DNA from: Candolleomyces eurysporus
Taxonomy: Eukaryota; Basidiomycota; Agaricomycetes; Agaricales; Psathyrellaceae
Direction of reading: 5' to 3'
Assembly (NCBI GenBank): GCA_027579435.1
Contig: JANBPK010001337.1
Span: forward strand, 1-22,600
Length of the DNA stretch: 22,600 nt
Below are positions 9,186 to 18,777 of the stretch, piece after piece; positions within the stretch are counted from its first letter, which is position 1; every line of letters begins with the position of its first letter. The position numbers and the translations under genes were made by a program. Under the pieces are notes generated by a model. The model worked only from the letters and a program-made list of their open reading frames with translations. It was not told the DNA's origin and did no database searches.

Positions 9186-11408
9186 ATGGCCCCGGACTCG
9201 AAAGCCAGGAAAACTGGGCTCAGGTCCAAGCTTCGACACCTGTTCTCATCGAAGCCTAACTCCCATGTCGGGGAAAGGCCGATCGCTGAAGATCTCCGAG
9301 CCTTGGACCCTCCACACCCTTCCTTGCCAGACAACTCAAATGGGCTCACACCATATTTGGGAGAGGTATCTCATACGCCCATTGTAAGGGCCGAGAACAT
9401 ACCCTCGTCCGTGGAAGCTTCATCATCAACATCAATGTTCTCGAGCGCGCACCACTTCAGCGTGGGCGGCGTCCACATAGACTCATCTCAGCATATCCAT
9501 AATGTTCAGGATAAATCGATAGATGGTATGAGCTTTCAATGCTGAAATAGTCCAATTTCGTCTGCTAACTCTGTGTAATGTCTGCCGCTTAAGGCTGGAA
9601 GCTCCTTCTGAAAAACACAGCTTCCAATGCTCTCTACGACTCCCGTGCTCGATTTGATCCTCCGAAATGTGACGAAGATACTCGCGTCGAGGTCATCAGC
9701 GAAATCATGAACTGGATACAAGATCGGAGTGNCCCCCCAACGCTTGCTCTGTATGACCGGCGCTGCAGGAGCGGGAAAATCAGCCTTGCAACAGACGGTT
9801 GCCGAGCGCTGCTCAAGCTCGAAGATCCTCGGCTCAACATATTTTTTTTCTTCACAAGATCCCACTCGAAACGACCTTGCCCGAGTAGTATCAACCATCG
9901 CATGTCAGCTAGGACTTCACAATCCTAATCTTCGGGGTTCTATTGGAAGGGTGATCGAAGAAGACTCTCTAATATTTTCCAGGAAGATCGAAATACAGAT
10001 GGACTCCCTCATCGTCACCCCCTTCAAAAAATTATGTGCGAGTGGTGGATTGGATCCCAGCACGTTTCCCCACGTCATCCTTATCGACGGTCTCGACGAG
10101 TGCTCAGGGGAGGAGAATCAGGCAGCACTCCTCGCGAGCATCAAACTATGTCTCCTCGACAACGACCTCCCCTTTCGCGTTTTCATTGCCAGCAGACCGG
10201 AATGGGCCATTCGAAGCGCGCTTAACTCGGAGTCCCAGGGCTACCTCCACCAATTGGCCTATCATATCCAGCTCAGCGACAACTATGACGCAACGGACGA
10301 TATTCGTCGCTACTTGTGGAGGCGGCTTCGGGACATCGGAAGTCGAAGCCACGATCCTCGAGCGCGATCTCAATCATGGCCCAGGAAGGAAGACATCGAG
10401 AAGCTGGTTGTCGCTGCATCCGGGCAGTTCGTATACGCTGCGACGGTTGTCAAATATGCCTCGGAGCGTCGCAGCTCTCCGGTGGATAGGCTCCAGACGG
10501 TCATTGACTGGGCACCAGAGGAAGGACAGCTCGCAAGGCCATTCGAAGCTCTCGATATCCTATACGCAAACGTTCTGTCCGCCGCGAAAGAGCTGTACGA
10601 TGCAGTCGACACGCATCGAGGACGCAATTTTTTGCTTCTCCTCAGGGCTCATCACATCAACTCTGAAGGTCGTATAGGGAATTGGAGTTTCTGGGCCCCT
10701 AACTTCGACGCCCTCCTCAACCTAGAAAGAGGGGCTCATGATGTCCTTGTTTCTGACCTACACTGTCTCGTCGTATTCCACCCTGTTCCTGTTGCCCCTC
10801 CATCGCCACCCTGCATTGACATGTGTTTCTATCACCAGTCGTTCTCTGAGTTCTTGGATAGCGAAATCCGTGCCAAGAACCTATTCGTCCCACATACGCA
10901 GGTGAAACAGTACGTTTTAGAGGTCATTGTGCAAGGAATCATTTCGTTCCCTTTGGACACCAGTAAGTCAACAAGTGTATTACAGTTCATTGAGCCTGAA
11001 GCAACACAATCCCTCACTCCGCAGGCACCTTAGGCTCGACTTTCGGTGCAAATGCACCGCGCGCCCTCTCGAACTACTCCGATCAAGGCGAAGGGCTTAG
11101 CGGTCCACAGCTTCTGAGTTTGGCTCGGCACAACGCATGGAGCAGCCTTGATCGTATGAACCGAAACTTCAAGGAAACCTTTGCACTCGAAGGGACCCAC
11201 CCCTTCCTGAACACGATATCCGTGATTATGCGACGACTTAAGGTAATAGTCCCATCGTCTTGAGCTGTGTAAGTGTGAGGCTAATTATCTTTCTTAACTT
11301 CCTGCATAGGATGAACTCAAAGAACCCGAACTGGCAGATATATTGCGATCTTACTATGAAAAATGGAAGGAGACCATCGAGAATCAGCGAGAAGAGAAAG
11401 AAGTGTAG
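9186..11408 (+). CDS. NACHT-domain NTPase (NLR-like), copy B
   Basis: Second NACHT paralogue. Exons 9186-9525, 9594-10962, 11025-11242 and 11310-11408 give about 674 aa after skipping the extra N at 9732. The N-terminus is MAPDSKARKTGLRSKLRHLF, followed by a shorter linker than in copy A and the Gly/His motif AHHFSVGGVHIDSSQH just before intron 1. P-loop GAAGAGKS lies near residues 169-176; Walker B reads ILIDGLDECSGEE and is followed by FIASRPEWAIRSALN. The C-terminal module (SGPQLLSLARHNAWSSLD, then RRLKDELKEPELAD) ends in a charged tail. An upstream in-frame ATG at 9081 exists, but it lies in the promoter-like block, and only the 9186 start is shared by all copies. From about 10430 to 10800 it is nearly identical to copy D. 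It is followed by the BTB relic. Confidence 0.85.
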
Positions 11409-11519
11409 GAGCCCAGGAGGATACAGATACTTCTTATTAAGATTCAAGGTCATATCTTCATGATCGATTCCTTACATTGGTGTATGTCACGCCGGTCCCG
11501 TAGATAGCCCTCCAGTAGC

Positions 11520-11900
11520 TCACAGTGCTATTGATAGAGCAGGTTCAAGTTGCCCTCGTGCCAGAGTTAGCTGGAACTCTCAGCCAATGTTCCACGAGTC
11601 ACTATGAGCACCAGGAATCAAAGTCACAATTGCACTTGCATTGCAGACGAAGTTTGACACTGAATTTAGGAATGTTTGTTGTACGATCCAAATTCATGTT
11701 GTACAGTATTGAGAAAAGCGTTTGGCAAGGCGATTCGAGATCTCTCCTAGCTGATTCGAGGGCTACAGTACTGATCGAGTCATGAAGCCCGGCAGCATCC
11801 CACTGGTGTGGATGGGAGGTAGCCTTGGGTGGGAGGCCACGTCCAAAATTCTTGCACTGTAAAAGTCGGCCTTCAAAAATTTGCATCGCTCCCACCGGGC
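11520..11900 (+). pseudogene. Decayed BTB gene fragment after NACHT copy B
   Basis: Nucleotide-level resemblance to the intact BTB gene: 11712-11890 matches about 8385-8562 (shared stretches such as TTTGGCAAGGCGATTC and ACGTCCAAAATTCTTG), and 11600-11660 weakly matches about 8050-8100. Frames are broken and much of the first half is missing, so no product is expected. Its place just after copy B mirrors the intact BTB gene after copy A and marks the second unit of a NACHT-plus-BTB tandem duplication. Confidence 0.75.
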
Positions 11901-11915
11901 AACGTCGGTCAGCGT

Positions 11916-11984
11916 AGGCGTCTAATTAAGCGGCCTGTACAAGGCTTGTAGGGAAAAGCGATGCCCAGGGACCGAGCGTGGGGA
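11916..11984 (+). promoter_or_regulatory. Promoter-like block upstream of NACHT copy C
   Basis: AGGCGTCTAATTAAGCGGCC at 11916 and GGGACCGAGCGTGGGG ending at 11984. Spacing between the two sub-blocks is longer than in A, B and D by about 25-30 bp, and the distance to the copy C start is 163 bp. Confidence 0.45.
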
Positions 11985-12078
11985 TTTGCCTCATGATGGT
12001 GGCCTAGAGTAGATGATCTTACCCTCGACAGCATTCCGACCCTCACCCAACTGTCTTGCTAGTTCCTTCTTCACCAAG

Positions 12079-12930
12079 ATGGCCCCGGACTCAAAACCGA
12101 AGAAAACCGGGCTGAGATCCGAGCTCCGACGCTTATTCTCGTCGGCAGTTGACAGCAGAGATGGCAACCCTATCGATCAAGATCTACAGGCCTTCGCCGT
12201 CGGGGGCATTCACATCGACTCATTCCAGCATATGCACAACGGCCAGGGTAAATCAATAGATCATAGGAGCGCTCGATTGTCCATTAAATCCGTTGCATAT
12301 GCTAACCCTTTGCCTATCGCCAAAGGTTGGGAGATATTTCTAGACAAGATAGCTTCGAACGCCCCCTATGACTCGGGGGCTAGATTCGACCCTCCGAAAT
12401 GTGACGAAGATACTCGCGTCGAGGTCATCGTCGAAATCATGGATTGGGTCAATGATCGAGATGCTCCTCAACGTTCAACGCTTGCTCTGCATGACCGGTG
12501 CTGCAGGGTCAGGCAAGTCAACGTTACAGCAGACAATATCCGAACGTTGCGCTGGCTCAAAAATCCTTGGTGGGACTTTCTTCTTTTCTTCCCGAGACCC
12601 CACTCAAAACAACCCCTCTCGCATCGTACCAACCATCGCATGCCAGCTAGGCCAGCACGACCCTACACTCCAGGACTATGTCAGAAAAGCTATTAAAAAC
12701 GATCGTCTCGTCTTCACGAAAACCGTCAGAACTCAGATGGATGTCCTCATCGTTCGCCCCTTCCAACAGTTTTGTTCGAATTGCGATTCGGACCCTGGCA
12801 GTTTCCCCCATGTTGTCCTCATCGATGGCCTCGACGAATGTTCCGGAGAAGATAATCAAGTCGGCTCTCCAGCATCAAAGATTGCTTCCTCGATAACGAT
12901 CTCCCCTTTCATATTTTTATCGAATGGGCT
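12079..12930 (+). pseudogene. Truncated NACHT copy C
   Basis: Starts like the others (MAPDSKPKKTGLRSELRRLF), but the linker before the Gly motif (FAVGGIHIDSFQH) is deleted. The intron 1 donor seen in A and B (GATG|GTATG) is lost; an upstream site CAGG|GTAAAT at 12247/12248 would join in frame to the acceptor at 12326. Near 12472 a 7-nt insertion (CAACG-TT-CAACG) shifts the frame just before the P-loop GAAGSGKS. After Walker B (VLIDGLDECSGEDN) a second frame break occurs, and resemblance ends near 12930 inside the ASRPEW region. All downstream exons are missing. It is most like copy A over its length. The promoter-like block of copy D begins about 150 bp later, so a deletion probably joined the two units. 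Confidence 0.85.
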
Positions 12931-13077
12931 GATCAAAAATCATCTCAATGGACTCAGGTTGGTTGTGAGACCATATGGTTCAGCAACGACCCTTGTACTC
13001 AACTCTTGACCGGTGAATACTGCTACAACTACTGGCCGTGGTCCATGATTTTGGCCCTGAGCAGCATCTAGTCACAT

Positions 13078-13121
13078 GGGCGTCTAAAAAAGCGCCATTT
13101 GTGATGGACCGAGCGTGGGTA
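13078..13121 (+). promoter_or_regulatory. Promoter-like block upstream of NACHT copy D
   Basis: GGGCGTCTAAA at 13078-13088 and GGACCGAGCGTGGGTA at 13106-13121. The block is 368 bp from the copy D start, but subtracting the 239-bp element plus its 2-bp target duplication leaves 127 bp, the same spacing as in copies A (124) and B (125). Confidence 0.55.
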
Positions 13122-13149
13122 CATACGCGTACCCAATGACCTCGTGTTA

Positions 13150-13388
13150 CAGCTACCTAAGTAACGATAGACCCACTTCGCCCAATTCTCCGTTCACGAT
13201 TTTTATTTAGCTGTGGAATGTACAAACAAGGCTATTCCAAATTCAGTGGGCTGCGTTTTCAACTATCAACGGTACCGTCGATTCCCCAACTAAATTTGGT
13301 TTAGCTTTATTTATACGGCTCCACAACTAAACAGAAATTCCTGGACGGCGATTTCAGCGAACTGGGTCTATCGTTACTTAGGTAGCTG
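13150..13388. mobile_element. MITE-like element with 26-bp terminal inverted repeats
   Basis: Perfect 26-bp inverted repeats at 13150-13175 and 13363-13388, starting CAGCTACCTAAGTAAC and ending in its complement, each flanked by TA (13148-13149 and 13389-13390). Weaker inverted similarity continues inward to about 13217 and 13315, so the whole element can fold back. It has no coding capacity. CAG...CTG ends and a TA duplication fit a non-autonomous Tc1/mariner-type element. Removing the element and one TA gives TTAACCTCAACAGCATC, which matches TTACCCTCGACAGCATT upstream of copy C (near 12029), an empty site in a paralogue. Confidence 0.85.
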
Positions 13389-13445
13389 TAACCTCAACAG
13401 CATCCCGACCCTCGCCCAACTCCCGCTCGTCGCTACGCCGTGGAA

Positions 13446-15700
13446 ATGGCCCCGGACTCGAAAACCAAGAAAACCGGGCTAAGGACCAAATTTCGACGCC
13501 TGTTCTCGTCGTCGTCCGATGTACGAGATGGGAGAGACAGCGACCCTATCGCACAAGATTTACCGGCCCTTGCCCGAGACCCACCCTTGCCGGACAGCCT
13601 GAAAGGGCGCACACCATCTTCGGGAGAGGAATCTCATGTGGCGGTTGTCAGGGCTGAAAACATACCCTCGCCCATGGAGCCTTCAACATCCACATGGATG
13701 TTTTCGAGGGCGCACCATTTCAACGTCGGCGGCATCCACATACACTCACCCCCACATACTCATAATGGTCAAGATAAATCAATGGATGATAAGAGCACTC
13801 AATGGCACTAGTAGCTCGAGTACATTCGCTGACGCTGTGGCATGGCTGCCGCTCAAGGCTGGAAGCTGCTCTTGGAGAACATGGCTTCGAACGCCTTCTA
13901 CGACTCAGGTGCTAGGTTCGACCCTCCGAAATGCGACGAAGATACTCGCGTCGAGGTCATCAGCGAAATCACGGATTGGATCAACGAACGGGACGGTCCC
14001 CAACGCTTGCTCTGCATGACTGGTGCTGCAGGAGCAGGGAAGTCAGCGCTACAGCAGACAGTCGCCGAACGTTGCGCCCGCTCGGGAATCCTAGGCTGTG
14101 CATTCTTCTTTTCTTCCCAAGACCCCACTCGAAACGACCTTTCCCGTATCATACCGACCATCGCATGCCAATTAGGACAGCACNATCCTATGCTACAAGN
14201 CTCTATCAGCAAAGTTATCGAAAAAGACCGTCTCATATTCACGAAAACCATCAGGATCCAGATAGATGTCCTCATCGTACGCCCATTCAAACAGCTTTGC
14301 GCAAANGGCGGCTTGGATCCTAGCAGTTTTCCCCACGTCATCCTCATCGACGGCCTCGACGAGTGTTCCGGAGAAGAAAAACAANCAGAATTGCTGTCCA
14401 GCATCAAAAGTTGCCTCCTCGACAACGACCTACCCTTTCGTATTTTTATCGCCAGCAGACCGGAATGGGCCATTCGAAGCGCGCTNNACTCNGAGCCCCA
14501 GGGNTACCTCNANNNATNGGCNTATCATATNNANCTCAGCGACAAGTANGANGCAACNGACGACATTCGTCGCTANTTGTGGAGGCGTNTTCGGGACATC
14601 GGAAGTCGAAGNCNCGATCCTCGAGCGCGATCTCAGTCATGGCCCNGGAAGGAAGACATCGAGAAGCTGGTTCGGGCTGCATCNGGGCAGTTCGTGTACG
14701 CTGCGACGGTGGTCAAATATGTTTCCGAGCGTCACAGTTCTCCGGTGGATAGGCTCCAGACGGTCGTTGACTGGACACCAGACGACGGACAGCTCGCAAG
14801 GCCATTCGAAGCTCTCGATATCCTATACGCAAACATTCTGTCCGCCGCGAAAGAGCTGTACGAGGCGGTCGACACGCATCGAGGACGCAATTTTTTGCTT
14901 CTCCTCAGGGCTCATCACATCAACTCTGACCTTCGTGTAGGGAGAGTGGGTTTCTTGGCCCCTGGTTTCGACGCCCTCCTCAACCTAGAAAGAGGGGCTC
15001 ATGATGTCCTTGTTTCTGACCTACACTCTCTCGTCGTATTCCATCGTGCTCCTGCTCCTGCTCCCCCTCCGTCGTTACCCTACATTAGCATGCATTTCTA
15101 TCACCGGTCGTTCTCTGAGTTCCTGGATAGCGAAATTCGTGCCAAGAACTTCTTCATCACGGAAGTGCAGGCTAGGGGATACGTTTTGGAGACCGTTGTG
15201 CAAGGAATCAATCGGTTTTCCTTAGATCCCAGTGAGTCGACACACCACCTCGATATATACATCCACTTATTCTTCAGGCGGTACGAGTGCAACTTCAGGC
15301 AGTTATTTCCGTCAGGATACACTGATGGCCCTTTCTCTGTATTCCGACAAAGGCGAAACATTTAGTGGTCAACAACTTCTTTCTTTAGCCCACAACGATG
15401 GATGGAGAAAGTTTGATCAAATGCTATTAGCGACGTCTTTTATTTTGGACGGCGGGTCCCGGTTCTTGAGGATGATATCTGTGATTTTTGGGCGATTGAA
15501 AGTAAGCCCATCATCTTGGAAAAGGGAAGCTCGCTGACTATCTTTCTTTGCCGCCTACGCAGAATGAACTCAAAGAACCCGGATTGGCGGATGCTTTGAG
15601 ACCTTACTATGGGAAATGGAGGGAGTTCATCAAAACGCGGCTCGAGGAGGACGAATGGGATTCCCTGCCGCCGGAGGAACTGGAAGAGGAGTCTGAGTAG
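13446..15700 (+). CDS. NACHT-domain NTPase (NLR-like), copy D
   Basis: Third full-length paralogue. Exon 2 is 13858-15231, exon 3 15278-15501, exon 4 15563-15700. The intron 1 donor used in A and B is mutated here (GATG|ATAAG at 13788/13789). An upstream GT site, AATG|GTCAAG at 13767/13768, joins in phase and would give about 685 aa (HNG-WKLLLEN). Without splicing, translation stops at 13809-13811. Order is as in the other copies: MAPDSKTKKTGLRTKFRRLF, linker, AHHFNVGGIHIHSPPH, P-loop GAAGAGKS near residues 163-170, Walker B ILIDGLDECSGEE, ASRPEWAIRSA, FYHRSFSEFLDSEIRAK, then GQQLLSLAHNDGWRKFD and GRLKNELKEPGLADAL. It ends in an acidic tail (EEDEWDSLPPEELEEESE) that A and B lack. About 26 Ns between 14184 and 14684 are all in-frame substitutions. 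Whether the gene works depends on intron 1 splicing. Confidence 0.75.
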
Positions 15701-15889
15701 TCGAATACATACCGTGTGTCATAGGATCCATGTTAGGGGCGTTGATTTCCTTTACTGTCGCACGCGTCGAGCACGCTGGCAAGGCGAGCGCCAAACACTC
15801 CCAAACGCAGAAATCACATCACATCGAAATAAATAAAAANGTGCGCTGGGATTCGTGCAGTCCCGTCATCCCTCCTTCGTTCCTTCACC

Positions 15890-17696
15890 ATGTCGTCCTC
15901 CACGGTGAAGCCGACCAACTTCCCCGCGATCAAGAACGCCCCCCTCATCGGTCTCGCAGAGGGCAACGGCTCCTTCAACAACATTCATTTCGCCCTCCTC
16001 ATCGTCATCGTGCCCTATTTCGTCAAGTCTTTTATCCCATTTGTCAAATATGGGGGCTTCAAGACCTACCTGTTCGTCGGTGTTCTCACCGGTGTTCCCA
16101 CCGCGATAGGGTACTGGGCGTTCATGAGCGCGTACGGCGGTCGCAAGAACGAAAAGGTCATTCTCCCCGGAGAGGACATTGAAAAGTACATTACCATCAA
16201 GGACCCTGAATTGAAGGAACTCTACAAGGGCAAGAACAAGATTCCCATTCAGGTCTTCCACGATGCGTACTTTGAGGGCAAGATTGACATTAACGGTGCG
16301 TCACATTCTGATTGTCTTCTGTGACGTGTCGGTGCTGAACCTAGCAATTAGACGACATGTTGGATATCCTCGAGGCGCGCCACGACTGGGCCAAGTTCAA
16401 CTTCACATTCGAGCTCTTCAAATACGTCTTCACCGTCTTCATCCCCGAAGTCATTGTCCACTCCCAGAGCCAGGACGAGAACCAAGTCCGGGACAACTAT
16501 GACCGTATGTCGTATTCCGCGTCAACACATACGTGGCATAGCTTCTTACACTTTATACAGGCGGTAACGATTTCTATGAATGGTTTCTCGGCCCACGCAT
16601 GATCTATACTTCCGGTGTCATCCTCAAGCCCGACGAGGAAGAGACCCTCGAGCAGCTCCAGGATAACAAGTTGGCCGTTGTGTGCAGCAAGCTTGATCTC
16701 CAGCCCGACGACAAGTGAGTATCGATCACCACATGCTACACCGTCCAGGCCCCCAACGATCAATTTTCACAGGGTCCTTGATATCGGCTGTGGATGGGGT
16801 ACCCTCGTGGCCTATGCTGCGAAGAACTTTGGATGCGACGTTACCGGTGTTACTCTCGCCAAGGAACAGGCCAAGTTTGGTACCGAGCGCATTGCAAGCA
16901 ATGGTGTAAGCTTCGCCCGCCCTCAAATGTGTCATAAACTCAATGTTTCGTCCTCTCGCCCATAGGTATCTCCTGACAAGGCCCGCATCCTCTGCTGCGA
17001 TCACCGTGAAATTCCCGCCGGCACCAAGTATAACAAGATTGTTTCCCTCGAGATGGCTGAGCATGTCGGTGTCCGCCGCTATGGTCAATTCCTCCGCCAG
17101 GTCTACGATCTCTTGGAAGATGATGGTACTTTGGTCTTCCAGGTCTCCGGTATCCGTCCCCACTGGCAATACGAGGATCTCATCTGGTACGCCAACACCT
17201 CCACTGAGCACCCTCGTCTTCACCCGCTAACATGCGCCCATTTCTATCCAGGGGTCTCTTCATGAACAAATACGTCTTCCCCGGTGCCGACGCCTCCTGC
17301 TCCCTCGGCTGGGTCGTCTCCCAACTCGAATCCGCCGGTTTCGAAGTCAAAAACGTCGACGTCCTCGGTGTTCACTACTCTGCCACCCTCTACCGCTGGT
17401 ACCAGAACTGGCTCGGCAACAAGGAGAAGGTTTTGGCCAAGTACGGTGAGAAGTGGTTCAGGACCTGGAACTACTTCCTGGCCTCGTCCACTATCGCCAG
17501 CCGACAGGGTAGCGCATCGGTCTTCCAGATTACGCTGCACAAGAACTTGAACGCGTACCATCGGGTTAAGGGCATCAAGAACCATGCGTCGATCCACGTC
17601 AAGTTGGATAAGGAGCCTTCGTATGTGTCTTCTCCTATACTTTCCTCCCCCTTCAACTGACGATCCTGGCTTTGCTCTTGCAGTCTTATCCAGTAG
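15890..17696 (+). CDS. MTS1: Sphingolipid C9-methyltransferase
   Basis: Transfers a methyl group from S-adenosylmethionine to C9 of the sphingoid base of fungal glucosylceramide, at the ER membrane. Exons 15890-16295, 16352-16504, 16561-16714, 16773-16905, 16966-17186, 17252-17620 and 17684-17696 join in frame to 482 aa, a usual family length. Two N-terminal membrane segments lie at about residues 33-52 and 59-79. The cyclopropane-fatty-acid-synthase-like domain has YDRGNDFYEWFLGPRMIYTS near 185-204, SAM motif I VLDIGCGWGT at 239-248, and later SLEMAEHVG. The last exon is only 13 nt and encodes LIQ-stop; if that intron is kept, the protein ends a few residues later with a different tail. All introns are 46-67 nt with GT-AG ends. 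A decayed copy of the 3' end lies at about 21020-21320. Identity is by recognised motifs and overall family pattern. Confidence 0.92.
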
Positions 17697-17930
17697 ACGA
17701 TGGCCAACGCTAGCTAGCCACCTGTAACGCGATGCCCCTATGAACACCTACCCCATACATAGATTTTTCAACCCCGCAGATATAGTACTTATCCCCTTCA
17801 CCTATTGGTTTTTTGGTGGTGCTTCAGACAACTCGCTGTTGCTACACGATTTTCGTATGATTGTCGTTTATTTTAGAACCAAAAAAAAAGCTTCGGCTTG
17901 TTTTTGGGCACCTCATATACCCTATGTCTG

Positions 17931-18115
17931 TTTACTCAAAAGCCTCTTTGGGCGCGTTAGTATACCCGAATGTGAGTGGTGGTCAAAAAAACAGTATTAC
18001 ATAAAAGGCAGTTGGAGAACCTAAGAAGGCAAGATTCGGATACAGCCGTGGAGCTTGCCGCTCGCGTTCTCTGTTCAGTGCACTATACAGCAGCAGTCCT
18101 GTGGCTACACATGCA
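17931..18115. repeat. F-box 3'-flank repeat, copy 1
   Basis: Starts TTTACTCAAAAG, contains GGAGAACCTAAGAAGGCAAG near 18014-18033, and ends in a form of the CTGTTCAGTACAGTAGCAGT core altered by small changes. It is related to sequence at 21332-21500. Confidence 0.6.
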
Positions 18116-18439
18116 CGGCCGAGTCCCCAGAACACCATTCGCATGAGGCTGCTTCGTACGTAGAGTAGCGGTAGGCTGTTCCAATCAATACACACTCGAC
18201 ATTATACACCGTGCGCATGAGGATCATACTTGAGTATTCCTAGAAAATGCGTCTATCCGACGCCTTCACAAAAGGTACGAGTAATGCTGGAGCTCCCCAA
18301 AGAGTTCCTTGAGCTTGCATTGAACTTTGAGAAGATCTAATAAGACGAGGTACAAGTATGATGCCTCACAAGAACAAAAGAAGGAAAAGTAAGATCATGA
18401 AAGTGCTCGGAAGGACAAGTAGACCCCGCAAGCATCGAG

Positions 18440-18660
18440 TACAAGTTCCGACATTTGCTGACGCTCTTTGCTCAGTACAGTAGCAGTACGGTGGGTACAC
18501 ATGCTCGGTTGAGTAAATACGCGAGACAAGGTACACGAGCGCGAATGAAACATAGTCCGAATCCGAGTCCTTTCTCAAAATATCCTGGTAACACTACTGC
18601 ACATAAATCGTCTCCACCCACCGAGACACGCCTTCAAGACGGCTCGCCTTTCTTTTCAGT
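18440..18660. repeat. F-box 3'-flank repeat, copy 2, with F-box C-terminal relic
   Basis: Contains TCAGTACAGTAGCAGTACGG (from 18473) and ACATAAATCGTCTCC (from 18601), nearly identical to 18868-19015. On the minus strand the part around 18598-18640 still reads like the end of an F-box gene (VETIYVQ then stop). This is therefore a relic of a further F-box copy, cut off upstream. Confidence 0.65.
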
Positions 18661-18777
18661 ACAGTAGAGTACAGTGGGTATTCAATGAATTGTGGTCCAA
18701 GTCCTTTTCTCATCAACGCTATAGTAACACGTAAATTACTCGTCTTTGTCCTTGAACAATTTACCAACACCATGTCA

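Noticed and set aside
13146..13392. Reading the 30-bp flanking palindrome as the true element ends
   Set aside because: The extra GT/AC match outside TA is explained by the target site; comparison with the empty site before copy C places the ends at 13150 and 13388.
13440..13445. GTG-initiated extension of NACHT copy D
   Set aside because: Non-ATG start is not expected here and the ATG at 13446 aligns with the starts of the other copies.
16726..17223. 165-codon minus-strand frame
   Set aside because: Antisense shadow of the methyltransferase exons, and it crosses well-supported introns.
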